Below are positions 37,057-48,079 of a stretch of DNA of 64,000 bases, one piece after another (within the stretch, counting starts at the first letter, position 1; every line of letters begins with the position of its first letter). Under the pieces are notes generated by a model. It did no database searches. It saw nothing but the letters and a program-made list of their open reading frames with translations, and was not told where the DNA came from. Made by a program: the position numbers and the translations under genes. Origin of the DNA: Metellina segmentata (taxonomy: Eukaryota > Arthropoda > Arachnida > Araneae > Tetragnathidae); NCBI GenBank assembly GCA_947359465.1, contig OX375873.1, forward strand, positions 70,755,477 to 70,819,476. The letters run 5' to 3'.

Positions 37057-37802
37057 GGGCAACTTTTTGCAACAAATGCAACTTGTTTTCACACGTTCTA
37101 CGTTGCATGTAAAGTGCTAAAATAAAAATTTCTCCTGCATGGGGTGTATCGTAAATGAGTTAAAACCACAACATAAATGCAACTTTTTCCATAAATGCAA
37201 CTTTTTGCATAAATGCAACCACCTGTAACTTTTTTAAATTTAGCTCAAAATTAAATAATATACAATTGTTATCACCCAGAACTGCCTAAACGTTTGCTGA
37301 AAATCAAAAGCAGCTACGAATGTTTGATTCGTCTCGTAGAAAAATTGGAATCGAAATAGTACAACATCGAGACAGCGAACGGAGATATAAGATGGATGGA
37401 TTTTAAAGAGGTTCTTTGCAATCTTAAAAAACGACTGGGGAAAAAAAACGACCTAACATCTATTGCTACTTTTCCTAGACGATTTTCCATGTGATTATTT
37501 GCTACAGTAACAATGTCAGGCAACATCAGTCTCTGTTGAGCGCAGTTTTTAAATGTCAAAGAGATTACTGCCCAAGGATCATCCATTCAACGACGTCAAT
37601 ATTCTACTGTATTTAATTATGAATAATAATACTTTTGTATGTCACTAAAATTGTTGATAAATTCTGATTTTTTTCATTTTTTACGAATAATTTATTTATA
37701 TTTTAGTGTATCAAAAATAAATACAACTTTATTCCAAAAATGCAACCTCAGGGAATGATAAATGCAACTTTTCCCATTTTTACTGGAACAAAAAAGTTGC
37801 CC
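37057..37802. mobile_element. 746-bp non-autonomous element with TA duplication
   Basis: Inverted ends GGGCAACTTTTTG and AAAAAGTTGCCC, flanked by TA on both sides (37055-37056 and 37803-37804). Several copies of an AAATGCAACTTTTT word lie near both ends, a subterminal motif that may have bound a transposase. No recognisable transposase; a 90-codon - strand frame inside has no known motif. TA duplication suggests a Tc1/mariner-type enzyme. A second end copy is at 18037. It sits 207 bp upstream of the last exon of gene A. Confidence 0.8.
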
Positions 37803-38009
37803 TAGTTATTACCTTTTAATTTCTGGATTCAAATATTTATCATCAAAAAAATTCTTTTAGTGGCAGGCCTGTGTTAAAGATGATCAAATGATTTTACATT
37901 AATGCTATCTTTGGACAGTTGAAAAAGGGATAAAGATTGTAGTGTACACACACATGTTTTTAAACTGACCACATATGAACCAAATTGTATACAATAAACC
38001 GTTTTCCAG

Positions 38010-38458
38010 GCCACAACGTATATGCAAGGAGGATTCCAACTGAACGAAATTTTCGAGAATATCGGAATACAGGCAATACCAGGAAAACTCCAACATCATG
38101 CAAAGGAAACTGGTTTCTGAAGTGCGAAAATTCAACTGTTGATGAATACGGCAAGACTGAAGCTGATATTGTTTGGAAAGCTGTTACTGAATTGTATGAA
38201 GCAGATCCTATAACATATGGATTTCCACCAAGCAAGCACAAGTTATCGGATAGGCTAACTGTAGCCATCAACATTTACACACCAGACTACAATGATATGG
38301 ATAATATTTTGAATACCGCAAAAGTGATACATAATTGCATTTTCTATCCATATATGATGACGTACTGGAGATCCTATGATAGACAGATGTTATTTATGTA
38401 CACACCTGAAGAAGAAGTATATAGATTAGTGGGTTATGCATGGAGGTTTATGCAATGA
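38010..38458 (+). CDS. BLES03-like gene A, last exon (DUF1917-like domain)
   Basis: Acceptor CCGTTTTCCAG ends at 38009; the frame, entered in phase 1, stays open for about 149 codons to TGA at 38456-38458, with AATAAA at 38477-38482. The pattern KGNWFLK ... DIVWKAVTELYEADP ... SKHKLSD ... AINIYTPDYNDMDN ... PYMMTYWRS parallels gene B at 42.5 kb (GKWMVF ... FWIALMPLYQSG ... LKSTTA ... ICCYTEDSENMEE ... VMFYKTN). It therefore looks like a diverged member of the C11orf68/BLES03 family, known to adopt an eIF4E-like fold; molecular function is unsettled. The shared pattern is visible, while the family name is inferred through gene B. The tail ends YAWRFMQ. Confidence 0.6.
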
Positions 38459-38476
38459 GTATGAATAAGAAAACAA

Positions 38477-38482
38477 AATAAA
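38477..38482 (+). promoter_or_regulatory. Poly(A) signal of gene A
   Basis: AATAAA 19 bases after the stop codon, with a second A-rich match (AAATAAA) near 38491. Confidence 0.5.
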
Positions 38483-38484
38483 AG

Positions 38485-40193
38485 ATATTTAAAATAAATT
38501 TCCTCAAAATTCGGCATTACTTATTATGAGATGAAAAGCATTATAAAATTGATAGTAAAATTAAAAACTTCAGAAGTACGACTGATAAAGATAACAAAAA
38601 TAATGGCCATTAAAGACGAAAAAAGATAAGCAAGACGTCTGTCATCATACGTCTGTCCTCGTGATAGTATACGTCGTATTCCACCAAAATTGCCACAGAC
38701 AATCTTTTCTCATCTTTTGAACTTTTGTAGTCGTTTTGAAGTTTTTTTTTTTTGTTAACTTACTAATGAATAAAATTGTTGTCAATGCTATTATTTGTTA
38801 ATTATTATGAGCTACTTATTATTATGCTATTATTATGAGAATTGGATTACTTTTCTTAACTTTCAAGATTTTTAATATTATTTCATAAAGAATTCGCAAC
38901 TACTTAGAAGATGAATTGTTAGAAACCTTTTTCTAGTACAATTTTAAATGTTTATGAATAAAAGCTTGAATAATGTTTCATCTAACAAACGTTTCATTAG
39001 AAAATGTTTTTTAAATCGCCTTAGGTGTGAGAAATATGAGCTTACACACCCCCCCCCCTATATGAAATATACTGCAATGCTTTTGTCCACTAAAAAAATT
39101 CTAACATGCTACATCACATATAACTTTTACGTTTTGAAGTAAGTAAAATTCTATAAGTATTATGCATTACTTCAATCATTGAATACTGCTTGAATCATTG
39201 AATTAGCAATACGTGATCATCAGATCAGATATTTCATCATGCTTAAAATTTACACGATACCCCGTGGCGACTTTTTAAAAAAATCGCCAAATCCAAGATG
39301 ACGTCAAAACGCCGTGTTGAAAAACACTTCATGCCGGCTTCAAATGCTTTTAAAGTAGTTGTCAGTAAAAATGTATCGCAAAATAAAGCTGTATGATAGT
39401 ACACAAATGTCGATACGTATGTTTTGTATGCTATTACACAAATTAATAAATAGATAGGTGAAATCATGGATAAAGTTTTTTCGTTATATAAACTGAAGGT
39501 ATGTATACTGGAATGTAGGTATGTATAATCTATTCATATGTTAACTTTTGGAATTATATGGATCGTGAGTAGGTTTCATATAGACTGCCAAAACTCTACG
39601 AGATATATTCGAGTATGTATATCTCAGATGTTCATCTTTTCCATTCGACACAGGGTATTAAAACATTTCAAAACATGTAAAGATACACTTTGAAAGTGCA
39701 TAATTGGTTTCAATTGAAGAACATTGAAACCAGTCTGAAATTTTGATGTCATTATAACGCTGAAACATTCCTAATGAGACAACCTGAGTCTGAAAAATAC
39801 TCTTTGTTATTCGTGTGGATATTTCATACACTTCTATTTACCCAAGAAAAAAAAAATCAAACACGGATAACATCTGTAGTTGACGATACTTCCTTGAACT
39901 TGACTTTAGTTTGGCTCTTATATGGGTTATATACTCCATGCTTGCAACCCCTCTAAGGTAGTGACCAAATTATCGGCATCTAACCACCGAGGTGACGAAA
40001 AATAATATCAATTATAAGACCACACTTACAACTAGAGGGGTTTATCTCCAAATATGTATTTATTTTATCAATAAAAACATATGTTACAAATATTATCTTT
40101 GTACATTTTCAAGTCAGCTAAACGTTTCATGGCAGTTTATAGCAAAATTAATAGTTTCGCATTTCATATATGCTGTTTGAAGAAGTACTACGC
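38485..40193. other. Between genes A and B, nothing recognised
   Basis: AT-rich spacer with a C run near 39049 and several short frames, none with recognisable content. Confidence 0.45.
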
Positions 40194-40196
40194 TAA

Positions 40197-41186
40197 CGGC
40201 CGTGTTCACAAGTCCTAGTTAACTCGAGGATCAACGATAATCCGTGAGTTATCGAAAAAACCGTATTCACAAGTCCTGTTCCGTGGTTTAAACTGCCGGT
40301 TCGGTGTTACATTTTGATCCTCCGAAATCGGCGAGTTAACTCGAGAGTAAGAGTTACGCATGCGCAGTACTACCTTTTCAGCGAAACAAAATGGATGACA
40401 CATTTCATTCTATGTTAAATAACAGTATTCTAGCGACGACTGGATTGGATGTATCATTACGGAGCACCTGCTACATAGCAACTCAGGTCCTCATCATAAT
40501 ATTGCTTAAATGGGAAATGTAAAACATAATTTTATTGAAATTCAAAAGAAAAATGAAAATAAAGGTAGCTGCGTAATCTTAAACAAACAGGTTTGCGAAA
40601 TGATAGATGGCGGCACCTCCGTCCACAAACCGGAGAGAGTGAACGGTAGAATATGACCATGGCAGATACAAATTCGTCGTAGAATAAAAATTATTTCTGT
40701 TGATTTATTACGAATGAAAGAAAATTGACAGTGCAAGTTACTTTTCACGACACCAATACACACCCATACTGACAAGTACAAAGATAATCGGATTACATAC
40801 ATCTGTCAAGACAATGTGTACAATTCTTTCTTGCAAAATTTAGGTTACCATAAAAATCCAATTTAAAATTAAATACCTTTGCGTTTATTTTCCCAAACCT
40901 ATATTAAAATGCTGTGTGAGTCGTATTGAATAACAATTTGGAATCAATTCTACGGCGAAGTTCGTGCTTGATCAGTATGAATGCAGATTTTGGCGTCGTA
41001 ACCAATATAAACAATACCACGTGATCGTGAGGAGACGATAGTAGCCAATCACAGCGAGCGTCTCATTTTAATCCCCGGATCAATTAACACGCCGTTTGAG
41101 AATACCGTTCTTGATAATCCTAGAGTTAACTCTTACTCGCGGATCAACTGATCCTCGAGTTAACTCGAGACTTGTGAATATGGCCG
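40197..41186. mobile_element. 990-bp TAA-flanked element, Harbinger-like
   Basis: The left end CGGCCGTGTTCACAAGTC and right end GACTTGTGAATATGGCCG are inverted, followed inward by paired AGTTAACTCGAGGATCA-type blocks that repeat within each end. Both sides are flanked by TAA (40194-40196 and 41187-41189). A 3-bp TAA/TTA duplication is the signature of PIF/Harbinger transposases. No transposase frame was found. A partial copy at 34893-35117 ends at TTA, which agrees. Confidence 0.8.
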
Positions 41187-41756
41187 TAAAGCAATCAATA
41201 TTTTGAGATATACATTGCTTGAAGTTCATTAAATAATTTATGCATCACAAAAAAAATTAAAAGGATTAAAATTTTCATGTTAAAAAGCAAGAAAGCAATG
41301 TTTCTTAGGATTCAATAGAGATAACCAACTTCCCTCCAAAGTCCATCCGTGATACAAAGCTTTAGGTATTTCCTTTTTAAGAGTTAAGAAATATACATAT
41401 TTTAAAACCAGATAGTGGAAGCTAATGCTTGTAATGTATTTTAATGAATTGTAATTAATTAATGTAATTAATAATGTATTTTATGATACTATTTTGTTAC
41501 ACACATATTCATTATAATTTAATAGTTAGGTAAGGTAATTTTAGTTAACGTCGTACTAGAGCAACACAACGGGCTATTGACAACGGTCATTGATCAGTCC
41601 CTTAAGGGAAAGGTCCGATATAATTTAATAATATGAAGTGCAAAAACTGTAGCCTTTATTATTTTTAAGGAGGTTAGGAAAGTGATATAGGGTTACACAT
41701 TTACTTTCCATAAAAATGACGCAAAATATACTGAAAAACATTTAGTTACGTTTTCA

Positions 41757-42254
41757 AGCAATACAGTTTCTATTGGTTGCAAAACTAATAGAAATAGGAC
41801 TTGTATTGATAAAGTATTGCATTGATAACGATAGAATAGAATGTTTTTTTTTTTTTAAATATAATTCGTGGAAATAAACAGGCGTTATTTTAATGTTTAC
41901 TTTTTAAATATATCCCAGAAAATGCACTGCAATAAATTATGTTGGCAAACAGGTATTTTGCCAAATCTACTTTGGAATTTACTCATCAGTGCTTTTGACA
42001 GTTATACAGTTTAGCAGCAATACAGTTTCTATTGGTTGCAAAACTAATAGAAATAGGACTTGTATTGATAAAGTATTGCATTGATAACGATAGCATAAAA
42101 TGTTTTTTTTTAAAATATAATTCGTGGAAATAAACTGGCGTTATTTTAATGTTTACTTTTTAAATATATCCCAGAAAATGCACTGCAATAAATTATGTTG
42201 GCAAACAGGTATTTTGCCAAATCTACTTTGGAATTTACTCATCAGCGCTTTTGA
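41757..42254 (+). repeat. Tandem duplication of about 240 bp
   Basis: Copy 1 at 41757-41998 and copy 2 at 42016-42254 start AGCAATACAGTTTCTATTGG and are about 97% identical by eye, differing mainly in a T run and a few bases. They are separated by 17 bp. The duplication lies 220 bp upstream of gene B and may be recent. Confidence 0.9.
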
Positions 42255-42471
42255 GAATAACCATCAAAATGATCAGGAATTTCATCATAAAATGTTTAAA
42301 CCCGAGTCATACTAAAACAGAAGCTAAGTAAAGTGTGGTAATAAAGGTAGCTAAGTAAAGTGTGGTAAAGCAAAAAAGTGTGGTAATAAAGGCTTAAATT
42401 ATCGATTACAAATGCAAATTATAAATTACCTTTTCATTAATGTATAGATAACATACATTTTAATTGTTTAG

Positions 42472-42951
42472 AAAAAAACTAAAAGCAGAAGTATGGATAT
42501 TCTACCATCCCAAGTGACAAGTGAAAGATATATTTACATGCCTCCAAGAAGAGAAGATGAAGAAGAAGATGCAACGATTCAAGGAGGGAAATGGATGGTA
42601 TTCTTGGATGGACAGGTGGATTTGCTGGATGAGTTTTGGATAGCACTGATGCCGCTCTATCAAAGCGGTATTCTTTCGAAATTGAAGAGTACCACAGCTA
42701 TAGATTCCAAAGGAGGTCTCATATGCTGTTACACTGAAGATTCTGAAAACATGGAAGAAGTTAGGAGCGCAGCAGATGCCATTCGTCAACGAATCAATCA
42801 TGATTATGTTATGTTTTATAAGACAAACCAGTCTTCGGTGGAAGGAGAGTATCAGAATGAAGGAAAAACTCACATCTCGAAATATTTACACACTAAAAAC
42901 TGCGGTTTCTATGTCAAAGATGAATGTCTTAGATGGAAGATAATTCATTGA
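42472..42951 (+). CDS. BLES03-like gene B (DUF1917 / C11orf68 homologue)
   Basis: From the ATG at 42493 the frame gives 152 residues. An acceptor (TTTTAATTGTTTAG, ends 42471) keeps the frame open upstream, so this may be the last exon of a longer gene or an exon holding both 5' UTR and start. Residue landmarks: YMPPRREDEEED (16-27), GKWMVFLDG (33-41), DEFWIALMPLYQSGILSKLK (47-66), GGLICCYTEDSENMEEVRSA (75-94), IRQRI (98-102), YVMFYKTN (106-113), EGEYQNEG (118-125). This is the pattern of C11orf68/BLES03 (UPF0696), a single eIF4E-like-fold domain with a conserved cytosine-free basic/aromatic core; its role is not established. It is shorter than the human protein, lacking a long N-terminal extension. 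Gene A lies 4 kb upstream on the same strand. Confidence 0.7.
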   Translation, partial: KKTKSRSMDILPSQVTSERYIYMPPRREDEEEDATIQGGKWMVFLDGQVDLLDEFWIALMPLYQSGILSKLKSTTAIDSKGGLICCYTEDSENMEEVRSAADAIRQRINHDYVMFYKTNQSSVEGEYQNEGKTHISKYLHTKNCGFYVKDECLRWKIIH

Positions 42952-43057
42952 TTACTTCCACAATTATTACGTTCGAAATTTATTGGAAAGCCCAATCTTT
43001 AAAAGTTTATTTAACTACTGAATTTTTATTACCTTTACAATCAAGGGTTATTCTAAT

Positions 43058-43063
43058 AATAAA
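43058..43063 (+). promoter_or_regulatory. Poly(A) signal of gene B
   Basis: AATAAA 107 bases after the stop of gene B. Confidence 0.45.
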
Positions 43064-43683
43064 ACATTATAGTAGTGATTTTTACTGTACTTGGTATGAA
43101 AATTGCATACAAATTCAAGTAATTTCAGGTTATTGTTTTAAAAGTATTATGAATATAAGTATTATGTATAATAGTTTATTTTAAGATTAGTTTAGATAAG
43201 ATTTTTCCCACTCCTATAAGTGACTATAAAACAAAATGTACTGTATTATTTTCTCTATATTTGCTATTTGAATTTTAAAGAAAGTTTCAAATGAATGTAA
43301 GACACATAAATAGTGCATGAAAAATAAAGAACTATTTTACTTCCATCGCTGTAAATCTTTTTTCGGATTTCTTAAGAAAAAAGACCGATTTATGAATTTG
43401 AAACTCAGAACCTTTGCTAAACCTGGTGAAGTGAAGTGTAGTCAGCTCATAATTATGACCAGAGGATTATATAGTAATATATTACTGCACATAATAACAG
43501 TTAATTTCATAGGCCTATTTCAAATGATTCCTCGGGGTTCGAAGTCATGTAATTTCCAAAAGACGCAGCTAGACTTTTTAGGGCAATCAAAAATGAACTA
43601 GATGCCCCTTTCTATCCAAAAATAAATTTGCGCAGCTAAAATAACGATACAGCAAATTATTTGAATTTAAAAAATAAAAATAT
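43064..43683. other. Downstream of gene B, nothing recognised
   Basis: A 94-codon frame at 43317-43601 has no recognisable domain. No repeat boundary seen. Confidence 0.45.
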
Positions 43684-44040
43684 ATCATTTGGCTCCATGT
43701 GAATTTGCAAATAGATTATTTTTCACAATATTAATATTCGAAAACAATTTTTTCGTACTAAACCTAGCAAAAGATCGAGATTCATTGATGGATCTCCGGA
43801 AAGAAAAGACACATTCCATTTTGTTTTGTGTTTTCAAGAGGAAAATATTGCTCTTTCTTTTCCCTCTTTTATGAACAGTTGCACGATTCCAGAGGACAAT
43901 ATATGAAAGGAATGACCGAATTTTATCTCTACTGATGGTTGTATCGAAGAGACACCTCCTCAATTGCAAAACTGACCGTCAGATATAGTCAAATTGGTCA
44001 GATATCGATGGACGAGATATCTCGTCGAAATCACTTTTAG
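43684..44040 (+). repeat. Dispersed repeat carrying the palindromic monomer, copy 1
   Basis: About 350 bp homologous to 54575-54920: shared runs include CTCCAT(G/C)TGAATTTG, CA(A/C)(T/G)ATATTAAT, AAAAG(A/G)TCGAGATT and ATGGATCT. The right end contains TCGATGGACGAGATATCTCG followed by TCG, the full 16-bp palindrome of the satellite. Non-coding. Confidence 0.7.
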
Positions 44041-44671
44041 GGATAAACGCTGTATTGAAAAGATGGAGTTAGCGAAAGCACTTACTTCCCGAACGTAGCA
44101 CTGGAAAATAATCCTTCTACAAGGACAAATTTGCACTTAAAACAATAGAACATTTTACGAGGTTTGCGAAACTTTTAAATTAAATTGCTATTAATTAAAT
44201 TTTAATAAACTATTTCGTAAATGAGACCCTTTTAAACATTAGCGTTAGGGTTCGACACCTGTGCCGCCCTTCTTAGATTTGTTTCTGCAATCTGTTGTTG
44301 CACTCGCTTTTGACAATTACGTAACGAAAGAAAATGTATTAAAAACTCAAATTTTGACTTCCTTTTGGCGCACCAGGTGGCAGCATGAGTTACATTTACA
44401 AAACCACGACTGTTCACTGCAGAAAGCGTCTTGATTACGAAAATTTCGATATTCCATCAAGATGGGGCTCGACCTCATTAGCATACACTGTAATCGCCTC
44501 TGCATCGCACAATCCACCGTTACGGGTGTTAATGGTTCAGTTCTCGATGCACTTCAGAGTGTCAATGAAGTGGAGCCAAATATTGATAGGACAAAAAATG
44601 TCCGTTAACATCAAAACCCTTTTAGCAGCGGTTACCAGTTCGGAGCGGACAGTCGTGAACGATGCCATTGT
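44041..44671. other. Intergenic, nothing recognised
   Basis: A 109-codon + frame (44385-44714) runs into the hairpin below. It has no recognised domain, so I do not call it a gene. Confidence 0.4.
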
Positions 44672-44740
44672 AAGCCTTGAATATGGGCTAACCTATGGGC
44701 TATTAACCCCATAGGTTAATAGCCCATATTCAAGGCTTGA
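44672..44740. repeat. Long hairpin
   Basis: AAGCCTTGAATATGGGCTA at the left is mirrored by TAGCCCATATTCAAGGCTT at the right. An inner pair of arms (ACCTATGGG and CCCATAGGT) is offset by a 3-base bulge, with a loop of about 8 bases. It may be a small fold-back element or the scar of a local inverted duplication. Confidence 0.8.
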
Positions 44741-46259
44741 CTCGAACATGCTATCTCGAACTTTCCAAGGGAAATGAAGGTTCGTATAAGCGATAGGGTA
44801 TCAGAGGGTAAAGTATGGTAGGACAAAGTTATAGCTTTTCCGAATTCGTTGATGACGTCACTAGTAGAATGATTGCGTGAGACAGTGACAGCTGTATTAA
44901 GACCCCATTTGTAATTATCCTGTGTTGCCTTTCGCAGCCGAGTGTGAGCGCCCCTCTGAAGTAAAGGCTGAGCAGCAAAGAATGGGGTGATGCCGTGATT
45001 CTAAATCATCAGTGTATGCTTTCACAGAGCCTCAAGAGGTTCATTTTATAGTCGGCTGAAATTGTTCCTCCGCAAAATCAAACAGAAAATATAAATTTTG
45101 AATCTGTCATCTCCTTATGCTGTTGCCATTCTAAGTAAAACAATAATAATTAAATGTGTCAGTGAAATTATTTAAAAATTTTCTAGATTAAGTTTTAAAA
45201 TTCGGGCTTCGCACAAAAATTCGTATTACACGTGTGCCAAATCTCATTAATGTAAGTGCCATAGATTCTTCAGGACAGTTTACACGCACAAACACTTCCT
45301 CTTATAATAGTAGAGATATCATGATTGATATTTATGATTTCATAAATAGAATTCAGAAATAACATCATATACTAAAACGTATTTTGAAAAATGTTATGTA
45401 GATTTATAGTGTTTTTTTTTATTATATTGTAATAAAACTCGTTGGAGTTATATTTGCAAAAGTTTTACCTTTATACTGATAAAAGAAATCTCTATTTGAT
45501 ATCCATTAAAATGTATCGAGGTAGTTATTAATATTTTTTATTATTAATTTTACATTTGTTATTGTATACAAAAATTTATTTTTAAGATACCTTACGTAGA
45601 TTTTGTTTGGATTCTTCAATAGTAACGCAATAAAAAAAATCAGCTGCCACAGGAATATTATTTGAAAGATATGGTTACTCTACTTTAACTGATGAACTAA
45701 CTTAATGAAGGGTGTCAGAGTAAAAAGAGATATTTTAAGGAAGAATACGTTTATTTTTACAGTAAACAAGAACATAACAATTACACGACACACACAATTC
45801 TGTATTTACATTAAACGAAAACTATAGAATAACAAAACAGAGCAAGGAACAACACGTTCGACTCGAGCTGTAACAGAAAGTTTCCCCTTTCTCTGTACTC
45901 TTTTTGCACCATATTCCACTGAAGCTTTTGCAAATAGGAGTGACTGTCGTGAATACAAATTGCTTTGTCGACGGTTTTGAAAAACATATGGTTGCCCAAT
46001 GGTGTCTAACACCCATTGATTAGTCCATTAAATCTGTGAACAAGTAGATATCTAGGATAACGTCATTATTAATGAAATAAAAATGGTAAAATAATATATA
46101 TATATATATAAAATTTTACTTGAGTGTTAAACATTCTAAGATTTTTTAACGCTTCAGGTCATTACAACGCAAATCGTGTAGCCATAAGTATTTTGAAATA
46201 AAAATATGTATTGTAAAATAAAACACTGAAGGAAAGAACGCTGCAAATAAAAATACCTA
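44741..46259. other. Intergenic; possible solo LTR at 45715-46008
   Basis: Read on the - strand, 46008-45715 starts TGTTAGACACC and ends near TCTGACA with an AATAAA-like signal at about 45755, which resembles an LTR. Matching target duplications were not found, so this is weak. The rest shows nothing recognisable. Confidence 0.3.
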
Positions 46260-46890
46260 AATCTAAGGTAGCCCAGGTAAGTAGATTTATTATTGGTGGA
46301 TTTAAGGGCCTAAATACTGCTGAAACTCTCGTTATAGATATTAATTCTTTTATTCATTGTTATTGCGAATTCAATAGCCCTGTTGATTGCAGATGACTCT
46401 GCCTGAAAATCAAAATGTTTTAAAGACAGCAAAAATACGTACTAATTTCGAAAGAAAAACCAAGTAATTTTGATAACTTTCGACCCCAGATTTCACAGAT
46501 GTAATCAATGTCGGAGCTCAAAAATTCCATCATTTTAAGGATTTTGTTGTGGAGTGTCTATTCTTGGCTGTACTTTGGCAACAATGAAATGACTTTAGAA
46601 TAGAATGTTTCTCCAGAGATCACAATTAAAAAGGTTGTGGATATGGGAACACTTTCTTGGTCGCAGATACACAGCGCACTTATTTTGAGATGGAATCGTT
46701 CTAGGTATGCCGGAAATGGATCATCACCTGCGAAAACGTGTGCAAGCTTTGAGTTCTGGGAAATTAGGTCGATTTAAATCTTTTGATAGAATTGTTAAGT
46801 GTATCTCCCTTTGGCAGAAACTTTCCATTCTGCTTGCCATCAGTTCAGAACGAATTTACCAATAGAACATAATAATTTGCATCTAGGCCA
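46260..46890 (-). pseudogene. Jockey-like ORF2 3' pieces (RNase H and C-terminus)
   Basis: On the - strand, 46860-46560 holds remnants of the C-terminal region of a jockey-like ORF2: a WQAEW-like block, then GDDPFPAYLERFHLKISALC, a decayed form of the conserved block normally beginning TGHGPFPAYL. At 46410-46260 lies FQAESSAINRAIEFAITMNK then INIYNESFSSI and ALKS, matching the RNase H core (QAELLAI, IYSDSQSA). RNase H normally precedes the C-terminal block, but here it follows it, so two fragments have been rearranged or come from different copies. Dead. Confidence 0.6.
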
Positions 46891-47096
46891 CTGTAAACTG
46901 GTGGTTTGGTAAAAAATACCATTTACCAATCCCAGTGTACGCCATTTCAAAAGACAGTTATTGGAGCTCCATTCTACAATAGGGAGATATCATCTCTTAG
47001 ATGGAAGGGCGATCGCTGCTGTAGTGTTGTGGAACCCGATGTTGATGGTACAGCTGCAGTAGAGTCTCGTTTGGTAAAGATAACTTTAGATCACAG

Positions 47097-47273
<177 letters not shown>

Positions 47274-47389
47274 TATCAGGTTAGAACTTGGAATCGTCTG
47301 TTCTCTCTGCTCGCTGCTGCGAGGCTTCCTGGCATATCCTGAATATCCTTTTGAATAAAAGTATGTTTATAGACCTAATTAACATTTTT

Positions 47390-47838
47390 GAGCCGCAGTA
47401 GCTCAGTCAGTAGAGCGTCGGGTTCGCATCGGAAGGGTTGTGGGTTCTGTCCTCGGCGGAGCCAGCAATTCTGATGATTGCGAGATCGGCGCTTCGACCT
47501 GGCTAAAGACCGTCGTGTTCACTAATGGTGACTGGGGCACGTTAAATAGGTCGTGGTCACAAAGTCCCCCATGTTCCTATGCCAAATCAATACCTCTGGG
47601 GGTACCTGATCAGGGGGTTATCGGCCTCTGATTGGGATCTAAATTACGATATGTGTGAGTGAATGGAAGTATGAAAGGGACCTTCCTGTAAAACGGATGT
47701 GTCATGTATGTCGAGCTAAGTCGGACTTCCTCCCAATGGGGCTCAATAACATATAAGGCGCACCCCCCTCGCCTCTTGCCGTCTTCGACGGGACTGGCAC
47801 TCCTCTGGTCTGCTAGTGTAGGCATGAGAAACAACAAC
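47390..47838 (+). mobile_element. tRNA-derived SINE with 13-bp target duplication
   Basis: 449 bp. The head GAGCCGCAGTAGCTCAGTCA then GTAGAGCG fits a tRNA 5' half with an A box; GGGTTCTGTCCTC about 40 bases later fits the B box. A roughly 370-bp GC-rich body follows, then a CAACAACAA tail. A perfect 13-bp direct repeat AATTAACATTTTT (47377-47389 and 47839-47851) marks a clean, probably recent insertion. Transcribed by pol III in active members and mobilised by a LINE partner that is not identified here. Confidence 0.92.
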
Positions 47839-48079
47839 AATTAACATTTTTAAAGGATTTGAAATCCAACTCCAGTTCAAATCAGCGCGCACTTTTAGAA
47901 ACCCCGATTTCCTGCTTTTTCGTAGTTTCGCTTTACAAATTTTCTTTTTTCAGGGAAATGTACACAGGGTAATGAATTAATCAGGGCCAGAAATTTATCA
48001 AGTCATTTTGATCTGAGATAAAGCTCATTCTATTTCATTTTTAATAATGAATTCGTTTTTAAATCAATAAGTTTCATTT

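Noticed and set aside
44385..44714. 109-codon + frame as a gene
   Set aside because: No domain, ends inside a hairpin, and no splice or poly(A) context.
45806..46016. Three overlapping - strand frames of 62-68 codons as a gene
   Set aside because: All three frames being open at once suggests composition rather than coding; the interval may be part of an LTR.
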